Notes: generated from the sequence alone by a model not told the origin. Positions 18,401 to 27,744 are shown, counted from the stretch's first letter. The stretch is DNA of 64,000 nucleotides from Candidatus Eiseniibacteriota bacterium (GCA_024276995.1 JAJRWB010000047.1:1-64000); one strand, 5' to 3'. Numbers and translations are program-made.

Positions 18401-19906
18401 GGATGGGAACAGTACCCTCCTTTCTCCCAAGCGGCACGCGACACGGTGACTCGCTATCTCGACGGAGGCGGACGGCTGATGGTCGTCTCCCATGACGCCG
18501 CCTGGGCGCTCGGCGATGCCGCCTCGCCGTACTACACCGCCCAAACCGCCTCGTGGCTCGAGAGCGCCCTCAAAATCGAGTTCGGCGCCGATCCGAGCTA
18601 CTGGAACATCGCTTTCGGCGCGAGCGGCGACCCGATCAGCGGCGCCTACACCTTAGGCGTCTCGTACACCCCCTTCCGATCGGGCGGCGCGGGCGACGAG
18701 GTGACGAGCGCCCCCGCCTTCACCGGCACGGTGAACACGGTCTGGAAAAGCGCCCCGTCCTACGCCACCGTGGGAACGCGCTGGACCGACGCGGGCGCCG
18801 ACGGAAATCCGGACAGCGCCGTCTGGGGTGGAACTCCTTCGAAAGGGGTGACCTGCAACTTCGAGTGGGCGCAGCTCAGCGCGGCGACGAGCGACGATCC
18901 GACCCGCGCGACGATCCTCGATAAAACCCTCATCTGGCTCGCCGGACGGGATCATCCCGGCGTGACACTCCAGACGATGACCGGCGGCGAGACGATCACC
19001 GCCGCACCGGTAAGCATCGACTGGGCCGAAGCTATGCCGGGCGGCGCGGGCGACCGGCGGATCGAGTGGAGCGGTGACGGCGGATCATCGTGGAACGTGA
19101 TCACCACGGCGGCGGGCGCGCCCCCTTACAGCTGGGATCTCGCGGGTGTGTCGAACGGCACGAGGGTGAGAGTGCGTGTCATCGTGGCGGACGGGGGAAA
19201 TCCGCCGCTTCATGGCACCGACGCGTCGACGTCCGACATCACCGTCGCTCTCACGGGAAACGACGCCCGGGGCCCGCGGGTGATCGCGGGGAGTCCGGCG
19301 GTGTCGCCGAACCCGGTGGATGTCCCGGGAAACGTGGTGCTCACCGCCACGGTGACCGATTCGCTCAGGGGGAGCGGCCCGGTGACCGGCGCCGAGTGGT
19401 CCGCCGGCACGGCGGCGGCACCGGCCGGGACGGGAACGCCGCTGCACGGCGCATGGGGAGGCGTCACCGTCACAGTGAGGGACACCCTCGATGCGACGCT
19501 CCTCACGCCTCCGTCGGATACGATCTGGATTCGCGCGGTCGACGGCGACGGCAACTGGGGGGAAGCCTACGCGCTGGCCGTCACGCTTCGTGGAGACTTC
19601 ACCGCCGTTCCCTTCGCGCCGATCCCCATCGCCTTCCGTCTCTACGGAAACTCTCCCAACCCGTTCAACCCGGTGACCACGATCCGCTACGACCTGCCGC
19701 GCGAGGCGAGAATCGACATGCGGATCTACTCCCCCTCCGGCAGGCTCGTGCGACGTCTCGTTTCGACCAACGAACGCCCGGGCACCCATGTCCGCACGTG
19801 GGACGGCAGGAACGACGCCGGTCGCGACGTATCGAGCGGCGTTTACCTTCTCAGGCTCGAGGCGGGAACCGATCGGGCCGTGCAAAAGATGATGCTCATC
19901 AGATAG
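15485..19906 (+). CDS. Large secreted subtilisin-like (S8) protease with FlgD-like C-terminal domain
   Basis: 1473 residues, GTG start after GGGGGGAG. Signal peptide at residues 6-25. An inhibitor-like propeptide precedes the peptidase domain, where the triad is Asp284 (LCDSGIRTTHD), His336 (HGTHT) and Ser512 (GTSMATP); NGNG near 437 supplies the oxyanion Asn. Then come a pre-peptidase C-terminal-like beta domain, Ig-like and fibronectin-III-like modules (VRWTSTAAADSRVIYG), a ThuA/amidotransferase-like alpha/beta segment near residue 920, and from about 1389 the NPFNPVTTIRYDLP...GVYLLRLEA domain. That last domain is the FlgD/T9SS-like C-terminal module of secreted proteins in FCB-related phyla. 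Likely an extracellular or surface protease. The next gene starts 2 bp downstream. Confidence 0.9.
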   Translation: MFPRRAFLRALPLLGGLLALPAPMSAKPARHDPAEATPPVSTAAEPFHRPTGAIPGEPIHLVEKRTVPPVRREGPVRLAGGAVIEPTSAPRWNGDGESTGRWFVVRFEGPVRDSWRRALAKEGFEAAFYLPPDALVIRAAKGRAGELATMPGVSWIVPYDSRLRTAPSFAESLRTKTHPGGERGPLEVVALLFPGADAAEAAREIEKAGGTIGRRGESLFEVSIPPGAAADLAAVDEIRWIEPKRPVRFFNRDCQWVVQSDTSNSRPLWNEGLTGAGVLLSLCDSGIRTTHDMFRDDLYPVTGYGDFPLHRKLIAYWKADSTASILFGDDSGAAWHGTHTSCTAAGNDAPGGSSADDGIAPDAKILFVDAGGSTDEVFLPPDLGDLFRAVYDGNSAGAPRILSNSWGALQGGVYDYRCEQVDRFVWEHDDFLVLFSNGNGSSPNTVGSPAVSKNVISVGGTENGSSAGQIYGYTSRGPTDDGRLKPTLCAPARLASASGAGDGLYQTLEGTSMATPAVAGAAALIRQYFIEGWYPTGIAGASPPLTPSAALLKAVLVASGEDDVSGYTIPSNDIGWGRIRVRDALYFPGDTRRLAVVDQSPGIMTGEQFLYQVNVVSTAEPLEIALVWNDYPSSPAAAVNLVNDLNLTVSDGVTSYRGNVFSGGVSIAGGSVDSLNVEEEVLVPSPGAGTWTITVEGFAVPFGPQPFALVVTGALDGSAGSIALDKGSYGGADTVRVSVEDGNETTPPSVTVRSDTEPAGETIVLQGSGGVFSGTIATSTSYPMPGDGVLAVSQGDSIRVAYNDASPAATASASATVRLDGPQLTSPSAIDLSDIEATVRWTSTAAADSRVIYGLDPAGLSDTAWTTELVTSHTVALHGLVADTTYYYRIESTDIGGNRTTDDGGAFPYRLTTTPRSDVLLVIGDPTFERTDHYENAFARNGWSATVITGTVPAVGDRKKGLRSYPLVIWQAGWEQYPPFSQAARDTVTRYLDGGGRLMVVSHDAAWALGDAASPYYTAQTASWLESALKIEFGADPSYWNIAFGASGDPISGAYTLGVSYTPFRSGGAGDEVTSAPAFTGTVNTVWKSAPSYATVGTRWTDAGADGNPDSAVWGGTPSKGVTCNFEWAQLSAATSDDPTRATILDKTLIWLAGRDHPGVTLQTMTGGETITAAPVSIDWAEAMPGGAGDRRIEWSGDGGSSWNVITTAAGAPPYSWDLAGVSNGTRVRVRVIVADGGNPPLHGTDASTSDITVALTGNDARGPRVIAGSPAVSPNPVDVPGNVVLTATVTDSLRGSGPVTGAEWSAGTAAAPAGTGTPLHGAWGGVTVTVRDTLDATLLTPPSDTIWIRAVDGDGNWGEAYALAVTLRGDFTAVPFAPIPIAFRLYGNSPNPFNPVTTIRYDLPREARIDMRIYSPSGRLVRRLVSTNERPGTHVRTWDGRNDAGRDVSSGVYLLRLEAGTDRAVQKMMLIR

Positions 19907-19907
19907 G

Positions 19908-21395
19908 ATGAAGTATAAAATGAAACAGCGAACGCCGTTTGGATCGTTTCCGGTCGCCGCCTCGGTCGCGACATTCCTCCTCGCCGCCTGCGTCCTTCCC
20001 GCCTCGGCCGAGATGGGTGCGGCGGAAATAACCATCGACATCGCCCTGCCGTCGGCGAGCACGCACACTTCGCCCGACGGCGTGCTCGCCGTTCGCATCT
20101 TCACGCCGGCCGCGCCCGCCCAGGCACGCTACGCCGCCGGCGCCCCGGTGGTGATCCGCGTGCCCGGGGGCACCACTTCCGGCTCTCTCGATCCTCAACT
20201 CATCGGCGCGGCCGACATGATCCGCATCGTCTTCCTCTTCCCCGGAGGAATCGATCTCTCGGAAGGCCGGAGCAGCGACGGAACGTACGATTACAGGGGA
20301 ATCGACTGCATCACCGCCCTTCGGGATGTCGCGCTCTACGCCGCGGGGACGCTCACCGACAGCTCCGGCTCGACCATCGACGATGTCGTTCCGGTCACCG
20401 TGCTGCACGACAATATCGGCTTTTTCGGCAGCTCGAATGGAGGCAATATCTGCGTGGTCGCCGCCGACCTGCACGGAACCGATCTCGACGGTTATCTCCG
20501 CTACATCGTGCAGTGGGAGTCGCCGGTGAGCAGCCAGATGGCGGTGGTCGACCTCGGTCCCTTTCCCACACTCTGCCCGTCGGCCGAGCATCTCAACGTG
20601 GCAAGCGAGAATCCGTGGTACGATCCGGCCGGCTACACGCCGCTCAACGTCTCCGTCGACTACGGTGCCGTCGCCGGGGACACGACGGTTTTCGCACCCC
20701 AAGTCTTTCTCGACGGCAACGGCGATGGAATCTACACCACGGCGCCCGTCGATTCCTATCCGGGATGCCGCACGCCCGACCTGGACGGCGACGGCGCCCT
20801 CGGCCCGGCCGAGGACATCCCCCTCTCCGCCTTCGACGACGGCGTTCTCTCGTACTACTCCCGGGACGCGACGAGGGCGATGCCCGACAGCGCGATCTTC
20901 GCTTCTTGGCCGTCGACGATCGCAGACGTCCCTGCGACCGACAGCTGGTGGAACCTGCGAGAAGCGGTGCGCCATTACGCAGGCGCCGTATCCTCCATCC
21001 CGGGCATCAAGGGGATGGTTCTCGCGAGCGTGGAAGATCACGTCCAGATCGCGTCGGACAAGCCGCACATCCGCCAGGCGTTCGATGGGTGGTTCGATGC
21101 GGCCGGGTGGGTGAAGATCAATCCGGGCCGGAGCTACGTCGTGGCGGAGAACCCCGCCCTCGCCTCGCGCACCGACCTGCCGGACAACACGGAGAACACG
21201 CCGCCCGCCGACTGGGGCGACGCCACGAGCTACGCCTATCCCGACAGCTTCGACGCCCCCGAAAACGCCGGCGCCCACACCCACCTGTGGGACGGAACCG
21301 ACGACGACGGACGGGCGGCGGCGGCTGGCGTCTACCTCCTCCAGGTGAGTGCGGATGGCCGCCGAGCGACGCGCAAGATGATGCTGGTAAGATAG
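19908..21395 (+). CDS. Secreted alpha/beta-hydrolase-like protein with truncated FlgD-like tail
   Basis: 495 residues with a signal peptide (FLLAACVLPASAE). GFFGSSNGGNICVVAADLHG looks like the nucleophile elbow of an alpha/beta hydrolase (Ser in SSNGG), preceded by a strand DVVPVTVLH. An EF-hand-like calcium loop DLDGDGALGPAED follows around residue 290. The C-terminus (TDDDGRAAAAGVYLLQV...KMMLVR) matches the second half of the FlgD-like sorting module of its neighbour. Translation is probably coupled to the protease gene, 2 bp upstream. An alternative ATG lies at 19920. Esterase or peptidase activity is only inferred. Confidence 0.75.
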   Translation: MKYKMKQRTPFGSFPVAASVATFLLAACVLPASAEMGAAEITIDIALPSASTHTSPDGVLAVRIFTPAAPAQARYAAGAPVVIRVPGGTTSGSLDPQLIGAADMIRIVFLFPGGIDLSEGRSSDGTYDYRGIDCITALRDVALYAAGTLTDSSGSTIDDVVPVTVLHDNIGFFGSSNGGNICVVAADLHGTDLDGYLRYIVQWESPVSSQMAVVDLGPFPTLCPSAEHLNVASENPWYDPAGYTPLNVSVDYGAVAGDTTVFAPQVFLDGNGDGIYTTAPVDSYPGCRTPDLDGDGALGPAEDIPLSAFDDGVLSYYSRDATRAMPDSAIFASWPSTIADVPATDSWWNLREAVRHYAGAVSSIPGIKGMVLASVEDHVQIASDKPHIRQAFDGWFDAAGWVKINPGRSYVVAENPALASRTDLPDNTENTPPADWGDATSYAYPDSFDAPENAGAHTHLWDGTDDDGRAAAAGVYLLQVSADGRRATRKMMLVR

Positions 21396-21414
21396 GAACG
21401 GCCTGTTCTTCTCC

Positions 21415-23049
21415 CTACTCCTCTTCCAGGAACGGGTAGCGATAATCGGTTGGCGGGCAGAACGTCTCCTTGATCGTCCGCGGGCTCGTCCAGCGGATCA
21501 TGTTGAGCATGCTCCCCGCCTTGTCGTTGGTGCCCGAGGCGCGGCTGCCGCCGAAAGGCTGCTGGTTCACCACCGCGCCGGTCGGCTTATCATTGATGTA
21601 GAAGTTTCCCGCCGCGTCGCGCAGGGCGCGCGTCATATCGACGATCGCCCGGCGGTCCTGCGCGAAGATCGCGCCCGTAAGGGCGTAAGGGGATCCTGTG
21701 TTGCACAGCTCGAGCGCCTTGTCGAGGCTCGAATCGTTATATACATACACCGTTAGAACCGGGCCGAAGATCTCCTCGCGCATGGTGCGGAAGCCGGGTC
21801 TCCTCGCACGGATCACCGTCGGCTCGATGAAGTATCCCTTTTTCCCGTGACATCCCCCCCCGGCGAGAATCGTCGCGTCGCCGCTCCGCTTCGCGTGGGA
21901 GATGTATTTCCGGATGCTGTCGAAAGCGCCCCTGTCGATCACGGCGTTCATGAAATTGGAGAAGTCGGTCACATCGCCCATGCGAATTGTCTCGATCTCT
22001 CCGAGGAGCTTTTTCTTGAACCTCGGCCAGAGGCTTTTCGGGATGAACGCACGGGAAGCGGCCGAGCATTTCTGTCCCTGATACTCGAACGCCCCGCGCA
22101 CGGCGGCGGTGACGAGAGCGTCGAGGTCGGCCGAGGGGTGGGCGAAGATGAAATCCTTCCCCCCCGTTTCGCCGACGATCCGGGGGTAACATCCGTAGCT
22201 GCCGATGTTCGACCCCACGTCGCGCCACATTCCCTGGAAGACGGCGGTGCTCCCGGTGAAGTGGATTCCCGCCAGGTCGCGGTGGTGGATCACCGGGTCG
22301 CCCACCTGCCCGCCCGGACCGGGAACCATGTTGATCACGCCCGGCGGAAGACCGGCGCGCTTGAAAAGCTGCATGAGGTAGTACGCCGAGTAGACGGCGC
22401 TGCTCGCCGGCTTCCAGATCACCGTGTTCCCCATCATCGCCGGGGCGGTCGGGAGGTTTCCGGCGATCGACGTGAAGTTGAACGGCGTCACGGCGAAAAC
22501 GAAACCGTCGAGGGGCCGTGCTTCGATCATGTTCCACATGCCGTTCGCCGACCGGGGCTGAGCCTCGAGAATCTGCTTCATAAAGTAAACATTGTAACGG
22601 AAAAAATCGATCAGCTCGCACGCCGCGTCGATCTCCGCCTGGAACGCATTTTTGCTCTGTCCGAGCATGGTCGCCGCGTTGATCGTCCGGCGATACTCGC
22701 CTGCCAGAAGGTCCGCCGCCTTGAGGAAGACCGCCGCCCTCGCCTCCCACGGCATGCAAGACCATTCGGCCTTCGCCTTCCCGGCGGCTGCGACGGCGAG
22801 TTCCACTTCCTTCTTCCCCGCCTTGTGGTACGTGCCGAGCACGTGGTCGTGATCGTGGGGCATCACGCACTTCGCCAGCTTACCGGTGCGAACCGATCGC
22901 CCGCCGATGATGCACGGAATGTCGATCTTCTTCTTCGACAGGCGCGCCAGTTCGACCTTGAGAGCCGCTTTCTCCGCCGATCCGGGAGCGTAGCTGAGAA
23001 CCGGTTCGTTTTTCGGCATTTCGATTTTCGGTATTCCCTGAATCATCAA
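21415..23049 (-). CDS. pruA: L-glutamate gamma-semialdehyde (1-pyrroline-5-carboxylate) dehydrogenase
   Basis: 544 residues, as in the stand-alone 'group 1' P5C dehydrogenases. Oxidises glutamate semialdehyde to glutamate with NAD+ in proline breakdown. TPFNFTSIAGNLPTAPA and GNTVIWKPA bind NAD; Glu294 (GETGGKDF) and Cys328 (GQKCSAASR) are the catalytic pair; EEIFGPVLTVYVY and the C-terminal PFGGSRASGTNDKAG complete the family blocks. GGAGGCGATTG precedes the ATG. No proline dehydrogenase gene lies in this window. Confidence 0.95.
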   Translation of the reverse strand: MMIQGIPKIEMPKNEPVLSYAPGSAEKAALKVELARLSKKKIDIPCIIGGRSVRTGKLAKCVMPHDHDHVLGTYHKAGKKEVELAVAAAGKAKAEWSCMPWEARAAVFLKAADLLAGEYRRTINAATMLGQSKNAFQAEIDAACELIDFFRYNVYFMKQILEAQPRSANGMWNMIEARPLDGFVFAVTPFNFTSIAGNLPTAPAMMGNTVIWKPASSAVYSAYYLMQLFKRAGLPPGVINMVPGPGGQVGDPVIHHRDLAGIHFTGSTAVFQGMWRDVGSNIGSYGCYPRIVGETGGKDFIFAHPSADLDALVTAAVRGAFEYQGQKCSAASRAFIPKSLWPRFKKKLLGEIETIRMGDVTDFSNFMNAVIDRGAFDSIRKYISHAKRSGDATILAGGGCHGKKGYFIEPTVIRARRPGFRTMREEIFGPVLTVYVYNDSSLDKALELCNTGSPYALTGAIFAQDRRAIVDMTRALRDAAGNFYINDKPTGAVVNQQPFGGSRASGTNDKAGSMLNMIRWTSPRTIKETFCPPTDYRYPFLEEE

Positions 23050-23129
23050 TCGCCTCCGACTGGATGGGATCGTCTGAAAGCCGCGGACTGCGTCGACGCG
23101 GACGGAACGAATCGATATCCGGGAAGTGG

Positions 23130-23159
23130 ACGCTAGCAGAAGATCGACGGTTCCGTCAA
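23130..23159 (-). promoter_or_regulatory. Candidate promoter of pruA
   Basis: Minus strand TTGACG, 18-bp spacer, TAGCGT, about 80 bp before the pruA start. Confidence 0.45.
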
Positions 23160-23271
23160 CCGGACGGCGGCACGGGAAGGGAACGGCCGCTCTTCTCCAC
23201 TCGACGAAGACAGGCGCGGATCGGATCCGCCGGCGAATGGAGGATCGGAAAGAACGGCGGGCCGCGGGGGT

Positions 23272-24402
23272 CTATTCCATCGAGCCGCAACCGCTCGGAT
23301 ACAGCCCTCCGTTCTCATCGGCCGCCGGATCCTGGGGGCCGAGTTCGAGGACCTGAAGTCCCTCGAGCGGAATGTGGCTCAACGACGGATAGTCTTCGTC
23401 GGGAAGGAGTCCTTCGAACGGGTTCCCCCGGACACTCGCCGGGTTGACCGCCTCGATGGAGACGCCGAATGAGCCATCATCCACGAGAAACATGCCGTAC
23501 AGCTGGAGAGCCGTTGCGATCGTCCGCTCCGCGCCGGAAAGATCGAGAGAATCGAGATCGATCGCCGGGTCGAGGCGGAGTCGCGCCCCCTCGGGCAGGG
23601 CGTGCGGATTCGTCGAAACGCCGTCGCTCTCCGTCGCGGGGGCGACCGGTCCCCCCGCCTTCGCGTGGGGGTAGCTGAAGATGAGCGCGTGGGTGATGAC
23701 CCCCTTCTCCAGCTCATCCGGCCAGATCAGCCCCGCGAGCGTCGTGAAGCCCGAGCCTCGGGCGGAAAGTCCCCCCTCGTATATCCCATCGCCGTCCATG
23801 GAGATCGAGTTGGCGAAGCTCGCGACCCACCGCCCGTTTTCCTTTCGTGCTTGAAAGAAATCGAACTCGCAACGGGATGCCGGGTCGAGGATGACCATCT
23901 GGTTGTCCTGGTCCGCATCCGAACCGCACCCGCCGAAGGGGATCGGGTTGTCCGCGCCGTCAGAGTCGATCGTCGGTTCGGCGAACGGGGGAATCGGAAC
24001 GTCTTTCAGCATTTCCACGCCGGCCCACTCCGGCCCGCAGGTCAGGTAGACGTCGGTCGTCGGGGTCGTGGAGTCCGCGAAGAAGACGGTCGTCGTGTAC
24101 TGCTTCAGCTCGATGACGAACCCACCCTCCTCGGCGGAGCGGACGACCAAATCGACATAGCCGGCCGAACCGCTGTCGATCTTCGCGTCCCGGGCGATCT
24201 TGTGATTGAGAGGGCTGTCGGGCGAATAGAGCCTCAGGCTCTCGAATGCAGGGAGCGCGGAGGGTTTCTCCGCGATGCCCTCGTCCTCGCCCCCCCCTCT
24301 TCCCACGTCTCCCCCGCCGGAAAGACATCCCGCGAGACCGGCGCAGAAGAGAAGGGCGACGGTCGCTCGGCCGGTGGAACTCGCCCGGCACAGTCGCATC
24401 AT
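23272..24402 (-). CDS. Secreted lipoprotein of unknown function
   Basis: 376 residues with a clear lipobox, LAGC at Cys26, followed by a Gly/Asp/Glu-rich linker. The rest is a compact beta-rich domain with SPLNHKIARDAKID, DVYLTCGPEW, PIPPFAEPTIDSDGADN, CEFDFFQARKENGRWVASFANSISMDGDGIY, ESDGVSTNPHALPEGARLRLDP and YGMFLVDD. I recall similar uncharacterised secreted proteins in actinobacteria and other phyla with the same DVPIPP and ALPEGARLRLDP blocks, but no assigned activity. Four cysteines could form disulfides. It precedes pruA on the same strand but is separated by 222 bp with a promoter. Confidence 0.7.
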   Translation of the reverse strand: MMRLCRASSTGRATVALLFCAGLAGCLSGGGDVGRGGGEDEGIAEKPSALPAFESLRLYSPDSPLNHKIARDAKIDSGSAGYVDLVVRSAEEGGFVIELKQYTTTVFFADSTTPTTDVYLTCGPEWAGVEMLKDVPIPPFAEPTIDSDGADNPIPFGGCGSDADQDNQMVILDPASRCEFDFFQARKENGRWVASFANSISMDGDGIYEGGLSARGSGFTTLAGLIWPDELEKGVITHALIFSYPHAKAGGPVAPATESDGVSTNPHALPEGARLRLDPAIDLDSLDLSGAERTIATALQLYGMFLVDDGSFGVSIEAVNPASVRGNPFEGLLPDEDYPSLSHIPLEGLQVLELGPQDPAADENGGLYPSGCGSME

Positions 24403-24453
24403 CGGCGCCCCCCCTTACGGAAAAAGGCCGCACTTGACGCCGATCGTGCCATA

Positions 24454-26483
24454 TCAGCGCGCCACGACGATCTTCCGGTTCACCGTCTGTCCCGCCGAGT
24501 GGAGGCGGAGGAAGTAGATCCCCGACGGTGCCGGGCGGCCCGTCGCGTCGAGTCCGTCCCACGTGGCGGTATGAAACCCGCGGGCGAACTCCCCGTTCGC
24601 CAGCGTTCGGACGTGGCGGCCCGCAATGTCGAAGAGGGAGACGTCTGTGACCGCGGGAATGTTTCCGAGGGCGTTCGCCGAGGCGAAACTCACATGGAGT
24701 GTCCCGCCGCGGTAGGGACGGGGCCAGGCCGCAAGCGGCGACGGGGCGGGAAGTTTCACACGTCCCAGCTCCAGTTCTCCGCCGAGACCGTCCACCGCCG
24801 CGAGGCGATACGCGCTTCCCGGAGAACCGGAAGGATCCACGTAACGGTTCGTCCGGATCAACGACGGCCCGATCGGCTCGCCGCGAGTTTCCGCGACCGC
24901 CGTCGGAGAGCTCCGATAGAGCCGGTAACCCGCGATCCCTTCCGGGCCGACCACCGGATCGGTGGACCACTCGAGCCGCGCCCCTCCCCCGGGAAGGGGA
25001 TCGACCTTGAAGGCGAGGAGCGCCACGCTCTACTGGATCGTGAAGAACGAATCGGAGTGCACTTCCCCAGCCAGCGCCGGATCGGAAGGCGTCACCTTTA
25101 TCATGGCGAAGCGCGTCGGGGTGTGGGGAACACGAAGCTCCACGCTGTTCTCATCCTCTCCACCCACACCGGAGCGGACCCGGTCGAACGTCATTCCTCC
25201 ATCGACGGAAAGAGAAAGATCGGCGGGGTCGTCGCCCGCCCATGCGATCGGTTGAAGCGAGCCCACCGGCCACGTCTCTCCGCCCAGGGGGGACGTCAGG
25301 CGATAGCGCGAGAAGGCGAACAGAAACGCCCTTCCGCCGTTGTAGGCGCCCGCATCGTTTCGATCCGCGCCGACGATCAGATCCGCGAAGCGGTCGCCAT
25401 CCACGTTGCCGGCAACCGAGACGGATTTCCCGAAGTTTTCGGATGCCCCCTCGCCCCGCCACATGTAATCGGGAACCGCGTCGGCCGATGGTCCCCCGAA
25501 ATAGAGATACGCCGCACCGGCGCCCGAAGCGCCCACGCTGCTCCTCTGCACGCCGACGATCACGTCATCGTAGCCGTCACCGTTGACATCCCCACCGCCG
25601 GAAACGGCGTTGCCCAGGTTGTCGCCCGTATCCTCGCCCGTGAAAACGAGATCGGCGATCGCGTCGGCCGACGCTCCGCCGTAGAAGACATACGCTCGTC
25701 CCGCGTAGCTCCCGGCGACGCTGTTCTTGTAGGCGCCGATGATGACGTCGGCAAAACCGTCACCGTTCACATCGCCGGCTCCCGAAACCGCGTTTCCGAA
25801 ATAGTTGTTGATCCCCTCCCCGTCGAAGATCAGATCGGCGACGAGATCTTCCGCGGGGCCGCCGTAGAAGACATACGCCCTTCCGGCGAAACTCGCCGCC
25901 GAGGAGTTGTAGGAAGCTCCCACGAGGAGGTCATCGTAGCCGTCGCCGTTCACATCACCCGCGCCCGAGACCGCGCTTCCGAAGTAGTTATACGATCCTT
26001 CCCCGCTGAAAGTGAGATCCTCGACGGCGTCCGCCGGGGACCCGCCGTAATAGACATGGGCGACGCCGGCATTCACGAAGGCTCCCACAGTCGTTTGTGC
26101 ACCGACGATGACGTCGTCGTAGCCGTCGCCGTTCACGTCGCCCGCACCCGAAACCGCCGCGCCGAACCGGTCGCCCGCCGCCTCCCCCACGAGCGTGACG
26201 TCCACCGTCTCGTCGGCGGCCGGCCCACCGAAGTAGATGTACGCCGCGCCCGCGTCGATTCCCCCCAGATCTCTCCGGGGAACGCCGACGATCACGTCAT
26301 CATAGCCGTCGCCGTTCACGTCGCCCGCGCCCACACGGATGATCCGAGGTAATCGGAAGCGTACGAGCCGGTCGGCGCGATCAGCGTGCGATAGGTGACG
26401 GCGTGTGCCGGCGCGGCGAAAAATGCGGCGCATAAGAGTAATTGAGCTGCCGCGGCGACTCGTACCTGTTTCTTGTAGCCCAT
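24454..26483 (-). pseudogene. Broken FG-GAP repeat secreted protein (one frameshift, one in-frame TAG)
   Basis: Three pieces make one expected protein. (1) From ATG 26483, after GGAGG, comes a signal peptide (AAAAQLLLCAAFFAAPAHA) and the first half-repeat SYASDYLGSSV. (2) Near 26332 one base appears to be missing: the repeat unit S-G-A-G-D-V-N-G-D-G-Y-D-D continues in another frame and runs to 25033 with about six FG-GAP units (GAGDVNGDGYDDVIVG) that form a beta-propeller with calcium-binding DVNGDG loops, then an Ig-like domain. (3) TAG at 25030-25032 interrupts the frame after FFTIQ; the same frame then continues as a fibronectin-III and FlgD-like C-terminal domain to 24454 (GIYFLRLHSAGQTVNRKIVVAR). 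Two lesions in one gene favour a pseudogene; assembly error is possible. Confidence 0.75.
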
Positions 26484-26559
26484 GCCAACCTCCGAAGAAG
26501 AGTGGTGTCGAGGGGGGGGAAGGCCTCCTCGTGTTCTGCCGATTCTGAAACCGCCGGGC

Positions 26560-27675
26560 TCATCGCCCGAGCCAAACGATCCGGCGCGCCCCCGTTTTCC
26601 CTCCCGCGCGGGCACGTAGATAGTAGACACCCGGTCCGAACCGCGTTTCCGGTTCCCACACACGCACCGTCCGTCCGGGCGGGAACACCTCTCCCGCCAC
26701 GGGGCGGTCGATCAACCTTCCCGCGATGCTGTAAAGCTCCACATGAACGACGGCGCTCTCCTCCAGGTCGAGGGCGAAGCGGATCTCTCCCGTCGCCGGG
26801 TTCGGCCAGGGGGCGGGGAACAGGCGTAGGAGGGATGTCCCTCCGGCGGCGGCCACACCCGTTCCGACGGGAATGTCGGTGGCCAGCGCCCGCACGGTAA
26901 GTTGATTGATCACTCCCCTCCAGGTCCAGGTCGTCCCATCCGACGTCGCCGCCACTTCACCCCCCGAGCTGCTCGCCAGGAGTTCACCCTCCCCGGCGAT
27001 CAGCGTCGACATTCCCACCTGCGAGAGGGTGCTTACGAACGACCAGGTCGCTCCTCCATCGACGCTCGACGCGAGATCTCCCGACCGCGTGAGCACCCAG
27101 AGACGATTCAGATACGAGACGATCTCGACGGCTTCCGAGGTCGGCAGCGTCCCGACGAGGTTCCACGTGACCCCGTCATCGATCGATCGGTAGATCGAAC
27201 CGGTTGCGGTAAGAGCGGTGCAGGTGTTCCCCTCGATGGCGGCACTGACCAAGTCCGATGCAGCGATCACCCCGACGCCGTTCCAAGTCACGCCGGCGTC
27301 GGTGGAGGCGTAGACGCCGCCGCTCGCCGTGAGAACCAGGAACAGGCCCGGAGAGGGAACGAACGATACGACATCGGAGACAGGGATCGCTGTGACGGCG
27401 CTCCACGTCGCGCCGGCATCGGTCGAGTGGTGGATCGATCCCGATTCGGCAACGAGGATCAGCTCGCTGCTCGTGCCGCCCGCCGCGAGGGCGATCGCGT
27501 CATGTGCCGGGACGAGAGAAAAGGCGCTCCACGTCGTGCCGGCATCGATGCTCGCATACAACTCCCCCGTGTCGACGAGCCCGAAGAGGGTTGCCGAAGC
27601 GGCAGGGACCGCGAGGGAGCAAAAGAGTGCACACAAAACGGCGCATGCCGCCCCCCGCCGGGCGCGAACGATCAC
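26560..27675 (-). CDS. Secreted Asp-box beta-propeller protein with C-terminal sorting-like domain
   Basis: 371 residues, GTG start after GGAGG. Signal peptide (AVLCALFCSLAVPAASA). Six Asp-box (BNR-like) repeats at about 42-residue spacing: SIDAGTTW, STDAGATW, STDAGVTW, SIDDGVTW, SVDGGATW and a shorter SDGTTW, giving a sialidase/YCF48-like propeller. From about residue 285 WPNPATGEIRFALDLEE...GVYYLRARAGG is a FlgD-like C-terminal module. No sialidase catalytic residues (Arg triad) are evident, so a binding rather than enzymatic role is likely. It has its own promoter and lies just upstream of the broken FG-GAP gene. Confidence 0.85.
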   Translation of the reverse strand: MIVRARRGAACAVLCALFCSLAVPAASATLFGLVDTGELYASIDAGTTWSAFSLVPAHDAIALAAGGTSSELILVAESGSIHHSTDAGATWSAVTAIPVSDVVSFVPSPGLFLVLTASGGVYASTDAGVTWNGVGVIAASDLVSAAIEGNTCTALTATGSIYRSIDDGVTWNLVGTLPTSEAVEIVSYLNRLWVLTRSGDLASSVDGGATWSFVSTLSQVGMSTLIAGEGELLASSSGGEVAATSDGTTWTWRGVINQLTVRALATDIPVGTGVAAAGGTSLLRLFPAPWPNPATGEIRFALDLEESAVVHVELYSIAGRLIDRPVAGEVFPPGRTVRVWEPETRFGPGVYYLRARAGGKTGARRIVWLGR

Positions 27676-27715
27676 ACAGGTACCTCCATGGCGTTAATCA
27701 ATTAGGCCGTTGATC

Positions 27716-27744
27716 ATTGTACCAGAACACATTGCCGAAGGCAA
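27716..27744 (-). promoter_or_regulatory. Promoter of the Asp-box protein gene
   Basis: Minus strand TTGCCT, 17-bp spacer, TACAAT; about 40 bp before the GTG start. Confidence 0.6.

Noticed and set aside
19899-21284. Open frame of 461 codons on the minus strand
   Set aside because: Antisense to the alpha/beta-hydrolase-like gene, which has signal peptide and family motifs; the antisense product is Arg/Gly/Val-rich without motifs.
23602-26352. Open frame of 916 codons on the plus strand
   Set aside because: It lies antisense to the lipoprotein gene, the broken FG-GAP gene and their C-terminal parts. Its translation is Arg/His-rich and matches no protein pattern; G+C-rich codon bias makes such antisense frames.
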